The position numbers were made by a program, and so were the translations under genes. The notes beneath the pieces were generated by a model, which searched no databases, had not been told where the DNA came from, and worked only from the letters and a program-made list of their open reading frames with translations. Positions 23,701 through 36,162 of a stretch of 64,000 bases of DNA are shown piece after piece; the stretch's first letter is position 1, and the number at the start of each line of letters is the position of its first letter. The DNA lies in the NCBI GenBank assembly GCA_013397455.1, contig VYZB01000016.1, positions 3,299,153-3,363,152 on the forward strand, read 5' to 3'. The DNA is from Crotophaga sulcirostris (Eukaryota; Chordata; Aves; Cuculiformes; Crotophagidae).

Positions 23701-26700
23701 CAAAGCTGATGATAAATACATCATAGAGCAATTATTTCCAAAATCAGAGTGTGGCACCTTGAAAATTTAGGTCCCATCATATTGTTAGCATATATTTTAT
23801 TGCTTGTAGTAAATTATCCACCTTTGTGCTGCTGATTGGTGGCACAGTAGCAGGAGGATATGTTTAGCTTTTCAAGGAAGGCTCTGTAGATTTGGGACTG
23901 ATAAAACTTAATTTCTTCCTTATGTTTAAGGTAGATTTTCAAGTGAAGGTCTTTACACAGGAAATAAAGCTTCCAAGAAAAGAGAATAAAACTGTTATCA
24001 TAGTAAATTTTGCTATTGCTCTAATTATAACTCATGTCCAATAATGAATGCCGTGTTCAATAACATTTAATTCAAATAGTGATGCTGAATATAGAATTAC
24101 ATATTGAGAGAATACATGAGAAGTTTTTAAAAGTAAGCTGGATAAATGTGCCTTGGAGAATGTATTTGATGAATCTGTAAAAGTATTTAAATCAGATCTG
24201 TAAAATATCATGAAAAATACACAAGGGATACACAATTAGGTGAATAAGCTGCTGAAGGCCAGGAGCTATTGAGCATTTATTGTACAGTTCTTTCCTGTAT
24301 ACTGTATTATGCAAAACAGGCAAGTGGCAAAAAAGTGACATTTTGCAAAGTATAAAAGAAACTAAGCAGAGGTGAGTGCTTGAATTGCAAAAAAATTTAA
24401 ATCCTTCATAGTTGTCTGGTCTTTGCCTACACATTATTACTGTTAACACTGAACTATTCAAATGTAGGACAAATGATTACTTAATGTGTGCATGTTTTAT
24501 AAAGCATATAATTCATTGGCCTTTTGAGTTAGGCCATTCATAATCTGTTTCTCTTTTCCTAAACATGTACACTGGCCTTTCTGAATCAACAAAAATACAT
24601 AAATGTATTGGTTATAATATGTTTATTGGGAGTATTGCTATCTGTAACTACGTACCATTTTAAGAAGGCTATTTTCATTTTTGCATGCTTCATATATTAT
24701 TTAGTTGATAACTATATAGTTGTATATCATAGTCATATAGTTATATGCAATAGCTGATAGTGTATAATGTATAATATGTTTGTCTTTCCAGAGGTGTAGT
24801 GGATGTTATGAGGCTTGCTACTTACCTGTTCTACTTTTTCTGATAGGTTTGCAACTAAAGATATATTTACCTATGGTTAATATGCTATTGTAGCATGGAT
24901 AGGCATAATCAAGCTAACATTGTTCTAGTTAATTCATGCCATGTCGGCTACAGCACAGGCCCTCAGCTGTCTCAATCTCTCAATCCTGAGTGTCCTTGCT
25001 AGGATGGTATGCCATATCCCATGCTGCCACTTTTTCTCAGTCTTTGCTACTAAACTAACTATAAAAAGGTCAGATTTTATGCCTACCTACATGGGGACCT
25101 GCTAACTCTAGTAGACACTAGAAAGGCTGGAGGCCCTTCCCCCTATTTTTGTTCATACCTGTCCATCTTTTGTTTTCCATGCTGCCATAATATAAGTAAT
25201 TACATCAGTCAGAGCATTCATGGGTCTAGTTATTTTTCAAATACAGAACAGCTGAAAATACATTAAACGCTGAAGCCAGAAGATCTAGATGTTAATTGTT
25301 CCTGCTTTAAATGTGTTCCTGCAGTTGTATTTTTAGTGAACTGTACTTATTTTTTCCAATGGCTGTTACCTAATAGTTTATATGAGCAGACTTCAGAGCA
25401 AAACCAGCAAAGTCTGTAGTGTAAAATCTCTTCTTAGAGATTAGTCACTATTAACAGATTATCAGCAAAATGCATCTGAAGACTTTCCCCGGGCCAGACT
25501 GTACCTACACTTCTCTCATAGGAATGGTTGTTTTAATCTTAAAATCCTGTTGTTCCCTAGGGAGCCACTCCTACTCCCTTTCATGCAACAAGAGGTAACA
25601 ATCCACCTGCCTCAGTGAATCAGCAGTATCCACTTAACCTCTTCTCAGCAGGATAAGCACCTGCTAACAGCATGTGGTATTGCTGGGAAAATTATGAGCC
25701 TTCTAGCTTATATGTTAACAGTGATTAATATTTGGTATTACTGTTTCAATATGTAGGAGGCATTACCGCTACTGAAAAACTGCCTTAACTCCAGCTGCTG
25801 TTCCTACAGAGATCACTCTCATTTAGAAGATGCAGTTATGCAGTGCTTCTACCAGGAAAGGAATTGTAAGCATCTTTCAGAGCTTAGAAAAGAGAGACAC
25901 AGTTAAAATACTAGGTGCCATAGTTTTAAAAAAAATTTAAGACAAGATTCAAATTTACACACTGTCTTTTTTAAACATCAGGAGCAGGATCTTTGTGTCT
26001 TCTAAAGAGTGTGTGGGGTATTAAACTTGCCTGATTTTGCAGGGATTGAAGTTTTGTCTCAATCTATGGAAATACTTGTTTTAGTTTCAGGAACATGTGC
26101 ACACTAAGCTCTTGAGAACACAGTGGTGTTCTCTACTTTCATCATAACCAGTCATTTTCCTTCCCTAAAAGACAACATTACTGCTTCCTTAAGTATTATA
26201 ATTTATGTAAATGCATTGGGTGCCAGGACAATCTTGGTCATTATTTTATAATTTGGTTGTATATTGCCACTGATGCACCTAGTTACTATTTACAGTTAGT
26301 TTGAGTGAACAGTTTCTAAACTATATGTAGCAAGCAGAAGCCATGAAAGTATATCAGATTCAGTTTTTCTTTAACTTTTAGGATAATACTGTAAGCCATT
26401 CAACTGGAATTGTAATGTCTACACCAGAAAATATTATCAAAACTTTAAAAATCCTGCAAAATCTGAACTGTATCTAACCTTACTGTATCTACAAAAAGAT
26501 AGAATTATGATTTAATCAAACTTCGAAATTAATTAATTTGATATAGATGCCTGAGGAGGGCTTTAGTGCAAACAAAAATAAAACATTAATGAATATTTAA
26601 ATTCTATTTTTTGTAGCAAGGTGCTACTGATTCTTTTCCAAACCTTTCTCTCTCTTAGAAATAAGTGCAACTCAGTTTGTGTTCTTTGTGTTCTTTGCTG

Positions 26701-27248
26701 AAACGCACACCAGTATGCAATATTCATTCATTTTCTCATTTGTTTCTTATCCATTTTATTTCCATAGTGCTAGGGAGTCTGTATCACCTCCTCACGTCCT
26801 TCTCAAGTTTTTATTGACTTCATATTTTGATAATGTAATAATCAGTTATATAGTCTTATTATCTTGAGTATCCTGTAAGCACTAAAAATAGTAATGACTT
26901 AATTGAATATATACCTACTTAAAATGGTACTAAACTCTTTAGTCTGATTACTGCTTTCTTGTTATAAAAAACCCTACATCCATGTTAATGAGCTAGACTT
27001 GTTCTAAATATTATTGGATTTTTTCAAAAGGCCATCATGCACCAGCTATTATATGTGGCAAGCTGATTGTGTTTTCTCCATGAATCTCAATTCCAGATTT
27101 GTTTGGCTACCAGAAAAAGAATTATTGTAACATATGGACATTTCCTGTTACTTCTGACATGGATATTTTCTGTAATTGTCAGCCTAGAAGTATGCCTCTC
27201 CTTTTAATGAGTTTTGTGTATAGTTTACAGTGACTGGAGGAGTTGCAA
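23701..27248. other. Unique AT-rich non-coding DNA
   Basis: No gene or repeat recognised. Around 24950-25180 and 25490-25690 the base composition is a little less AT-rich, but I identify no exon or element there. A 34-nt block at 25561-25594 is flanked by AG and GTAA; it is treated as a weak observation only. Confidence 0.6.
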
Positions 27249-27760
27249 TCATAGAATCATGGAACGGTTTGGATTGGAAGGGACCTTAAAGGTCATGTAG
27301 TCCCAACCTCCCTGCCATGGGCAGGGACACCTCCCACCACCCCAGGCTGCTCAAGGGCGCATCCAACCTGGCCTTGAACACCTCCAGGGAGGGGACACCC
27401 ACAGCTTCCCTGGGCAACCTGGGCCAGGGCCTCACCACCCTCGGCATGAAGGATTTCTTCCTAATGTCTAATCTAAATCTTCCCTCTTCCAATTTAAAGC
27501 CATTCCCCCTTGTCCTATCGCTACAGGCCCTTGTAAAAAATGACTCCCCAGCTTTCCTGTAGCCCCTTCAGGTACTATAAGGCTGCTATGAGGACTCCCT
27601 GTAGCCTTTTCTTCTCCAGGCTGAACAAGCCCAGCTTTCTCATAGCAGAGGTGCTCCAGCCCTCTGAGCATCTTTGTAGCTCTCCTATGGACCTGCTCCA
27701 ACAGTTCCATACCGTTCTTATGTTGGCGAGTCCAGAACTAGATGCAGTACACCAGGTGGA
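27249..27760 (-). mobile_element. CR1 LINE 3' end, GC-rich, canonical tail
   Basis: On the plus strand the element starts with TCATAGAATCATGG, the antisense of the canonical ATTCTATG-type 3' tail, followed by the antisense 3' UTR (GGGACCTTAAAGGTCATGTAG, CTGCCATGGGCAGGGACACC). It then runs through the end of ORF2 and stops at about 27760 (GATGCAGTACACCAGGTGG), where unique DNA resumes. It is the most GC- and CpG-rich stretch of the window, which suggests a fairly recent insertion or slow CpG decay. It is 5'-truncated at about 510 bp. Confidence 0.95.
27286..27760 (-). pseudogene. CR1 ORF2 C-terminal remnant, frameshifted
   Basis: The reading shifts between three overlapping minus-strand frames: 27575-27775 ('[15 protein letters not shown]'), 27468-27710 ('QVHRRATKMLRGLEHL') and 27286-27492 ('GRFRLDIRKKSF', 'RLPREAVGVPSLEVFKARLD'). 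Each block is clearly recognisable, so only a few indels separate it from an open frame. It lacks the endonuclease and the RT. Confidence 0.9.
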
Positions 27761-30700
27761 AATGAAAAGAAACAACTAAACATATAAAAGTTTTAATAAG
27801 TGAAAACTGGAAGTAGTTTTTTTAGTGATTACAGAAGCTGAGGGCAAACTTGTAATTGCAATGCCCATGGACCTGATCATATCCTGTGAGGAGTACGGGG
27901 TGGGTGATGGATACTGTGTTGATTTCAACTTAGGTGAAATGCCCTGGCTTCTTGATCTTACAAGACCTTGTGTTAAGCCCATGCTTCTGGAAAATGTACA
28001 CACTTTGGAAGTGTTTTCTTTCCTTTTGTGATGTACTCAAAGAAAGAACTAACAAATTAAAGGAATCTACTGACGGTACATGCATCCATGATTTATCAGC
28101 TGATAAACTTCTGGCAGCCCTGCATTTTCTAAATGTATTTACGATGGAAAACCCAGAAAATTTCTAAGTATGTATTTAAGAGGAAAAGCAATAGTGCAAG
28201 ATATCTTGCAATTTTCACACTTTGACAGCTGGAAGAAAACATTTTATAGCTACTTATTGCTATTTCATAAACCAGTGAGCAAGGAGAGACACTCAAAAAA
28301 GAAAAAAAAATACAACAAAAAACCAAGAGAACCACTGCTAATAATTTGAAATAGCTAAAGTATGTTTTCTTATGCTACTAACATCAATACTGGCAAAGGA
28401 ATGTAGTTTACCAGAGTAGCTAGACAAGTAGTAGATTTTATTCATTATTAGTTTATTATAAATTCAGCATGTGCTTTTAGGTTGTTTGATGGGGCGATTT
28501 CTAACAAAACTTACTGTCTAGCTGTGAGCAGAGCAGCTACTGGAGGGAGGAAGGAAATGTGTACTATGGGATACTTTATGAGTAATTAAATATGTATTAT
28601 AACCAAGAAAGTGTCCAATGGTGCCTTAACTTGTTATGACTTGTCTTTGAATTCTTTATCTGAAAAGTATTTCCTATCTTTTATTTCACAAATGAATTTT
28701 TCTCAAAGCTGCAGTCCATTTGTAGCTAAATTGAAAATATAAAAAACTCAAAAATGCGTACTTTTTATGAAAAGTTATTAAAAATTAAACTGCTGCAGTA
28801 AAAGATCATTGGTCATTTTTCATTACTATTCTACTACCACTGTAGTTTTTAGATATTCCAATTGTACTACGTACTGTTAGCCTACAGGTGGCAATGATGT
28901 GGACCCAGTTTTAAAATTATTACTTTTAAAGTTATTCCTATCTTCTCTGCCAACATTTCTTGAAAAATAGAAGGATTCTAAATGAGAAAATGACCATTTG
29001 AAACAAAATATACTAATTCTCACTAATTTTTCCTAATCAAGATGAAATAATTGTGTCTAGCATTAAGGCTTTGCTGGGACTTCATTTCAGAAGGCTTTTG
29101 CACGAAGGGAAAAGGTGACATTAAGAAACAAACCCACACACTTGCATTCAAGTTTGTTTGCTTCCAAACTTCACTTACTGCTAGTGAATAAAACTAAATA
29201 TCCGTAAAATTAATAGGTTTGGTTCTTTGTCTTCTTCTTATGGGTGCAACATCCAGGGAAGGTCTGTGTGTCTCCTAAAAACATTTAAAGAAACTCTTTT
29301 ACATACAGCTAACTAAAAGGGGTTAAGGTATCGTCTCTTCCAACAATTGTTTGAGGTTTTTTTTTGAGAAGAAACTTGGGACAGATAAATGCAGATCTTA
29401 GTGGCTCCCTATGTAAAACAGGTGTTCATCACTGTGTAATTTCCCTTGATGATGCGTAATATTACTGCAATAAATATGGTATATATACATACTCATAAGT
29501 ACTATTTGCTGGTACACTGCTAATTAATTTCTTATGCATAGATGTAGCACTCTTGAAACGTGGTCTAGGAATTGTGTTTTGTGACTTTTGTCATCCCATT
29601 GTGTCTAACTATTTTGTACATTTTGTCATTATATGGACTATGCATTCCTTGAGCAAAATCTCAGGCAGCCACAAACTTAAAATGCAGGTAGCTTCTAGCC
29701 AAGAACAAAGAAATTCAATTATTATTCATAGTAAGATGGATTATCTTAAAAGGCAGCACTTTTTTTCTTATTAGCAACATAAGATTGCAAATATTCGTAA
29801 ACGCTATACACTGAAACATAGAACTGTCTGCACCTTATCACCTGTTAATAAGGTTACTAATATTCTTTCTTGCTCATCTGTCTAAATCCTGACATTAGGG
29901 CACTCACTGTTGATAGGCTGTGAAGATGTCAGGTTGCATCAGTTCAAAACGATTTTGGATAAATCATAATGCGTTTGCAACTAGAATATGCTTCTTTAGA
30001 ATAAGATGATCCTGCAAATTTAGAATGGATGACAGCTATGCTCAGGTATATCTTAAGTTTCAGCTTCCTGAATTATTAGGATTTGTGCATAAACAGGCTT
30101 CATCTCACTAAGGAAACTGAAGTGTTTCGTGGAGCCTTTGAGAAGTGCTGTCCCTTTACTGAATTATAGAGTAGATCATATGTCATGGCACCAAGTAAAA
30201 AAATATAAAATATAATAGCGTTACTGTGAAGGTGGCTGATCCCCTCCAGCTTTGTCCTCTTGCCATTTATTAGCCCTGTTAAAATAGAGTATAATACACT
30301 TTTGTATCAGAAATTTACAGAAATGTTTTCTTATCAGAGAACTGTTAATGATTATATAATTTCTTTACTATTTCTTGAAAAGAACTCTTGCTTGACATGA
30401 CATGGAGGTAGGATTCAAAATACTGCTATTTAGCAATTTGCATGCATTAAGACAAGGAACTTACTTGCCAGCGAAATCCAGTTGAAAATGCTCTTAGACA
30501 GTCTGAAACAAAGTGGAAAACAAACCTAGGGCAGTGGACACAATGACACCTAGCCAGTCTTTCACCTTCTTTTTGCAGGCAGTGGGAATCTTAAGCTTTT
30601 TCTCAAATGCATAGGGATAATCAAAGACCAAAGAAGGTCTAAGAAATATATAGTTTATTTGGAGTGGCATTCCCAGACGGTTAAAGTTGCAAGCTCATTC

Positions 30701-31319
30701 AAATGTGAGCAGGAGGATATGAGCTGCATGAAGACATTACAGCAATAAAACTTCCTTAATGTCTAACACTGTGGGCTAAATGATTTTTTAGCATGATGGG
30801 AAATATACATTTAATCGTTTCTTTGGGAAAACTTGTATTGGACCAAGAAAAAAGGAAGTGAGCAAGCTTATTAAAATATCTGCAACAATAGGCACGTAAA
30901 GACATGTAACATAACTATTCGATTTGAAATTGAATTCCTGGAGAGAATAATGTGTTGAAAGTCTACTGCAACCAGGTTGTGGGTTTTTTTTTTAAATTCA
31001 TCAGGCATTGAAAGAAGACTAAGCAGCCTTCTTTTCAATTTGAACTGTTTGGATTTTATAAAAAATAATTTTTGCACTGGTACCACATAATTTTCTCAGC
31101 TGAGGTTTAAAATGTAAAAATATTCAGATCTTACTCTGCATAGCTTTTTGAGTGAATTCATTGCTTGTAAAACTGGGAAGCAGAATCTTCTACTAAAGGT
31201 GAGATAGACAGCACAATATTAGGACTTTATACCTTTCTTATTCCTTGTTCCTAGTAACACTGAGTTACCAACGGAAGCTGCACATAGTTACAGATTTGCT
31301 AATGATCTCTGTAGCACTG
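27761..31319. other. Unique AT-rich non-coding DNA
   Basis: No gene recognised. The segment just right of the CR1 (27825-28167) has two overlapping plus-strand frames of 68 and 77 codons with no known domain. The rest is AT-rich and featureless to me. Confidence 0.65.
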
Positions 31320-32040
31320 TTCTGGATCCACATACTTTACTCGTGATGGCTGATGTAATCTCCAAGCCACTCTCCAGGATATTTGAAAAGTCATGGCAAT
31401 CAGGCGAAGTTCCTGGTGACTGGAAAAGGGTAACATTGCATCCATTTTTAAAAAGGGTAGAAAGGAGGACCCTGGGAGCTACAGATCTCTCGGCCTTCTG
31501 TGCCTGGGAAGATCATGGAACAGATCTTCCTGGGAGCTATGTTAGGGCACTTGGAGGACAGGGAGATGATTCGAGACAGCCAGCATGGCTTCACCAAGGG
31601 TAAGTCCTGGCTCACCAACTAGTGGCCTTCTACAAGGGTGTGACTATATCAGTGGACAAGGGAAAACCCACAGATATCATCTATCTGGACTTCTCTAAGT
31701 CCTTTGACATGGTCCCCCACAACATCCACAACTATAAATTAGAGAGAAATGGATTTGGTAGAAGGAGTGTTTGGTGGATAAGGAATTGGTTGGATGAAAA
31801 TGGTCACTAGCTCAATGTCCAGATGGAGATCAGTGACAAGTGGTGTCCCTCAGGGTTCTGTTTGAGGACTGGCATTGTTTAATGTCTTCATCAATGACAT
31901 AGGTGATGGCAGCAAGTGCATCCTCATCAAGTTTGCAGATGGCATCAAACTGGGTGGTGAGGTTGACACCCCTGAGAGACAGGATGCCATCCAGAGGGAC
32001 CTTCACGAACTGGAGAAGTGGTCTTGTGAAAACCTCATGT
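31320..32040 (+). mobile_element. CR1 LINE internal fragment, reverse-transcriptase domain
   Basis: A plus-strand CR1 piece truncated at both ends. It starts near GGATCCAC (31324), the 'DGIHP' region ahead of RT. It proceeds through 'DVISKPLS-IFEKSW' (31353-31397), the 'QHGFTKGKS' region (31580-31606), motif A (31670-31715) and the 'GVPQGS' region (about 31840-31862), to the FADD-box region (31930-31955). It stops after AACCTCATG near 32039, so the C-terminus, 3' UTR and tail are missing. A CR1 lacking its 3' end must have been cut by later deletion or rearrangement, since 5' truncation alone cannot produce this. Confidence 0.92.
31343..32040 (+). pseudogene. CR1 ORF2 reverse-transcriptase remnant with mutated FADD box
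   Basis: Three partial frames carry the protein. 31343-31603 opens as 'ADVISKPLSRIFEKSWQSG', then shifts frame after 'VPGDWKR'. 31622-31810 carries motif A '[11 protein letters not shown]', with its aspartate intact, and 'WIRNWLDE'. 31875 onward carries 'FNVFINDI' and 'KFADGIKLGG'. In the last, the second catalytic Asp of FADD is Gly (GAT GGC). At least two frameshifts plus that change rule out activity. Confidence 0.9.
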
Positions 32041-34236
32041 TTTATGATTGTTCAGTCCAACAGGAGCCAGTGCTATATCTGCAACAACCAACCCTTTCTT
32101 CATATATAAAAGATTGTCTTTAATAACAATAAGCATCATTCAGTTTCAAGTATTTGCTACAAAAGCAGAACTGAAGTTTTCTGCAGCTAGGTGGACACCC
32201 AGAACTGGCACTTTTTTAGGGATACCTCTCCAAATCCATACATGAGGTACAGAAAGAGAGTTTAAAGAAAACATATATTACCCTTGAAATACAGTCTTTG
32301 GAGCTGACCATACTTCATCAAAACATAACTTCTGTTGATCAAGAAAACTCTTTCTTCTCCAGTAGAAAACAGAAACTATGACACGTATCGTTGGAGATGA
32401 TGGTAAATAAATTAATTATTGGTATTTAACAGTTAGAACATTGTGTGTGTTCTGATAAACAGGCAGTGTGTAGCAAGTGTATTGCAATACTTGTGGATGG
32501 TGATTAAATGGTGATGGTTAAACTAAATTTTTCCCTAAAGTTTTGTGATACATATGCAGTTTGTAGCAAATAACTTGGCAGGTGTGCAGTGTATTCCTGC
32601 ATGCTAGAATCCACTTATTGTTTAAGGGGACAAGACTCAAAAAACACCCTTTTCTCTTAGCCTAAAAATATAAATAAGTAAAACTTGTCTGTGGGTTGAA
32701 AGAGCATTAAGTGGCATCTGTGCTTTAAAAGTTCACAAAATTAAAGTAGTGTAACCTTGATATGACCTGCAAAGTCATAGAACAGTTAGGCTGGTCAGAA
32801 ACAATTTCCCTAGCTAGTGTTTCCAGACAAAAGGCTATGACAGGTGTCACATGAAGTCAGCTTTGAATATTCAACTCAAATGGCCACTTAGAGGTGGATC
32901 AAAAAGCAGTGATCATCTGTTGAAATTTAGGAAAAAAACTATGAAATCAAATCTCAATCCTCAGCGTAACTCTGAGCTTGCCTATCATCATATGGGGCAA
33001 TCTGCTCACTCTAGGTGCAGTGTGGAATCAAAGATGTACCCACTCACCTAGAAGACTTGAAAGTGCAGAAAGTGCCTGATAGCATGTTTGTCCTTTCAGA
33101 ACAAAGGAAAGAAATATTTGCCTCATGTTCAAGGAAGGTCACTGATACGAGTGTTTCCAGGTCACTTTGCACTTCATCCAGTATCCTCTAATGGTAATGT
33201 TTAGCTTTTAAGGAGACTCAGTATTTTTGTCCATTGTTAAGAAAGAAAAGAAGTAAGATTGGAAGAAGCTTCAAATCTGTTTTAACACTATGTGGTTGCG
33301 GACATAGGCAAACCAGTTTCTAATAGTTTTTCCTTTTTTTCTCCAAACACAGTTAATGCTTCAAAAGTATTTGAAACTAACTTTAAAGGAAATTGCTGAA
33401 CAGCAGTTTTATGACTTGATTTGTTTTAAAGCCTAAATGGCTTAGGGAAATGTTTTACAGAAGATATAATCCATCCACATGGAATAAAGCCTGGAAAATA
33501 AGATGGCATAAACCTAAAACACAAAATACATTCTTATGACTTTGCACTTAAGCTGTTGCTTACTGAACTAATTTAACAGTGGCTATGTATTGTTTATTGC
33601 CTATAACTGCACTTTCTGGAAGTTGGAAAGTGTTTTAAAAGTGCTTTATTCAAAAATCTTTATTAATAATGTCTTTCATCGGGTGGTTAGAATGTCTATC
33701 TGACGTATGACTTTCATCAGCATGTAGAATAGCTGCAAAACCAGTAACAGTGCTACTGTCTTTCCTCGTGTAATGACTTTGCCAGCAGTGCTGTAAAAAT
33801 TATGTTTATCTGTCCTGTTGATTCCTCTTTTTATAAATTGGTTCCAAATCACTTTAGTAATGCATTTGCCTTTTTGCCCTCTGACACAGAAACCTATATA
33901 CACCTAGGCAAGGGTGCCTCATGTGCTTTGGAGTACTTTATAACCTTTTTCTATTCACAAATATTTTTGTGTGTATTTTAAAATACAAACCTGGTAATAA
34001 AGCAATTACGCATGCAGCTTTGTAGACTTGGAGCTCCTAAATCTGAGCAAAACCAGTATTGCTTTTACATTGATAACGCATAGTATATTTACAGATTGTG
34101 TCCTTTGAGTTATGTCTGTATGTGTGTGTATATGTATTTCTGTTACCTTTTACATACTGATTTACTTAGTGTTGGAATAATCCTGGAAATCCTGTAGGGA
34201 GAAGTGATGACTTATCTGAGAGCAGGACAGTTGTTT
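32041..34236. other. Unique AT-rich non-coding DNA
   Basis: No gene recognised. TCATAGAACAGTTAGGCTGG at 32776-32795 resembles an antisense CR1 tail, but the following bases do not continue the match. Confidence 0.65.
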
Positions 34237-34238
34237 GA

Positions 34239-34316
34239 GTTGGTGTTAGTGTTGGGTTATAGGTTGGACTCAATGATCTCAGAGGTCCTTTCCAACCTTG
34301 TGATACTGTGATACTG
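34239..34316 (+). mobile_element. Very short CR1 LINE 3' end with TGATACTG tail
   Basis: Only the 3' UTR and tail remain: TGGTGTTAGTGTTGGGTTAT, then GGTTGGACTCAATGATCTCA, ending in two TGATACTG octamers (34301-34316). It matches the end of the 3977-4382 copy at roughly nine bases in ten by eye, so both belong to one CR1 subfamily. TTTGA occurs just before (34234-34238) and just after (34317-34321), a possible short target duplication. Confidence 0.88.
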
Positions 34317-34318
34317 TT

Positions 34319-34990
34319 TGAATCTGTTCATGTTGATGCATCCTGTGATACCAGAGGTCATTAAAATAGCCTTCTTGATGTTTTTTCTAACTTTGGTACT
34401 CGGGGGGGCTAGGATGATTATTAGTAAATAATGAAAATATGATAAGGGAAGTGAGGGTGGTCAGATCCCTAGAGATACTATTCATTGAAAGACATTTAGA
34501 ACATGATGAAATAGCACATGGTAGAAATTACAAAACCTGGACCAATTGAGATATTATCTATTTGATTATTTGCCTTGACTCTTTTGTTGGGTTATTAGCT
34601 TCCTTATTTTATTTTGTAAAATTGAATATAACTATTTTAAAATTGTTTTAATGGACTAGTGTACAGTCATTTAATTATATTGAAAAGGTGCATAGATTTG
34701 TAGTAAATGCTTGATATTTATGTTGATTTGCATTAATGGAAAGACTGTTGTATTTCTTGGATATTTTCAGTAGTTTACTTGAGGACAAAACAAGTTGGTT
34801 TTCAATAACCGTAACTGAACTAATATGTAAGATTTTATTATTGACAGTTAGCAAAGGAAGTCTGTTATTTTATGAATGCCTAACTCTTTATACATATTTT
34901 TCAGCAACCTATATATTCTATATTTAATGTGCATAAAGCACTCAATTATTTTAGTCGTTACTTTATTACATATACAGGGCACATCTTGGA
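34319..34990. other. Unique AT-rich spacer
   Basis: Nothing recognised between the short CR1 and the solo LTR. Confidence 0.65.
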
Positions 34991-34995
34991 GGCAT

Positions 34996-35586
34996 TGCTG
35001 TTATTTAACCCCAGTGGTAACTAAGCAGCACGCAGTGGCTTGCTCAGTCCTCTCAGGTGGGATAGGGGAGAGAACTGGAAAGTAAAAGTGATAAAACTCA
35101 TGGGGCGAGATAAAAACAGTTTAATAATTAAGAAGAAATATTAGTAATAATAGTAATAAATTGTAAGGAAAAGAGGGGAAAAAAACCAAAACAAAAATAA
35201 AACCAAAGAAAAGATGTGATGCAAGATGAAAACAGTTGATCTTCACCAACTGACCGATGCCCAGCCAGTCCCTGAGCAGCAGCCACCCTGCCAGCCGCTC
35301 CCCTAGTTTTATTGCTAAGTATGATGTTCTATGGTATAGGATATCCCTTTGGTTGGTTGGGTCAAGCTGTCCCAGCTGTGTCCCCTCCCAATTTCTTGTG
35401 CACCTCAAGCCTCCTTGCTAGTGGGGTGATGTGAAAAACAGAAAGGACTTTGACTCTGTGTCAGCACTGCTCAGCAATAACTAAAATGTCCCTTCTTTGT
35501 CAACACTTTTCTGTGCTAATCCAAAACACAGCCACATACTAGCTACTATGAAGAAAATTAATTGTATCCTAGCGAAAAGCAGTACA
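34996..35586 (-). mobile_element. Solo LTR of an avian ERVL-like endogenous retrovirus
   Basis: I recognise this as a widespread avian LTR inserted antisense. Diagnostic plus-strand wording includes ACCGATGCCCAGCCAGTCCC (about 35253), GGATATCCCTTTGGTTGG (35339) and CTGTGTCCCCTCCCAATTTC. The element starts TG and ends CA, and is 591 bp long. On the sense strand there is a degenerate TATA-like GCAATAAAA (35307-35315) and an ATTAAA polyadenylation-type signal (35120-35125). The flanks GGCAT (34991-34995) and GGTAT (35587-35591) fit a 5-bp target duplication with one transition, as expected for ERVL. No internal viral sequence is adjacent, so it is a solo LTR left by LTR-LTR recombination. The class is inferred from memory of avian repeats and the 5-bp duplication. 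Confidence 0.88.
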
Positions 35587-35591
35587 GGTAT

Positions 35592-36162
35592 CTATCAAAA
35601 GCTGTCTTAAGGCCTATGATCAAAAAAGCACGAAGAAACTAGTTGTTTATGCTACCTATGACCATTCCTTTTGGAAGGACTGACTGCAACACTCTGAAGG
35701 CTCAACTTCAATTAAGCAGATTTTGGATTTAAGTGAGATTCAAACAGTGGTTGAAAGTAAATTGAAAAAGCTTAAACATAAATGTATTAGCTGCCTTTAT
35801 TCTTTAGAAGCTAGGTTGCTTTAGACATTTCTTAGAAAATACAGAATCACTGAATCTAGTAGCATCTAAGATAAACATCTGCATTGCAAAGTCAGTAATA
35901 TAAGGCATTAATCTGTTGCTCTTCATTCTTTCATTAAAATTGGCTTCTTTTGGATATAAAATGGTTATTTTGTACTGGTTGAAACAGGAAATATTTTTTA
36001 TCTTTTTTAAATATATCCTGAAAGAGATCATATCAGTATAGCCCTGATTCTAAGTGTTCTGGTTTTGGCTTCTGTTTGTTTTCTCCTGAGCTTTAAAAAC
36101 TGCTTTATATCAGACGTGCACTTGACCTAGTGTATCACGAATGGTTGATAATAGGTATCTAA
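35592..36162. other. Unique AT-rich spacer
   Basis: Nothing recognised between the solo LTR and the next CR1. Confidence 0.65.

Noticed and set aside
24680..24780. Clustered AT-rich short palindromes (for example AACTATATAGTT)
   Set aside because: Expected in AT-rich DNA; no long arm or repeated unit.
32776..32800. TCATAGAACAGTTAGGCTGG resembling an antisense CR1 tail
   Set aside because: Only about 20 bp resemble the tail; the downstream sequence is unrelated.
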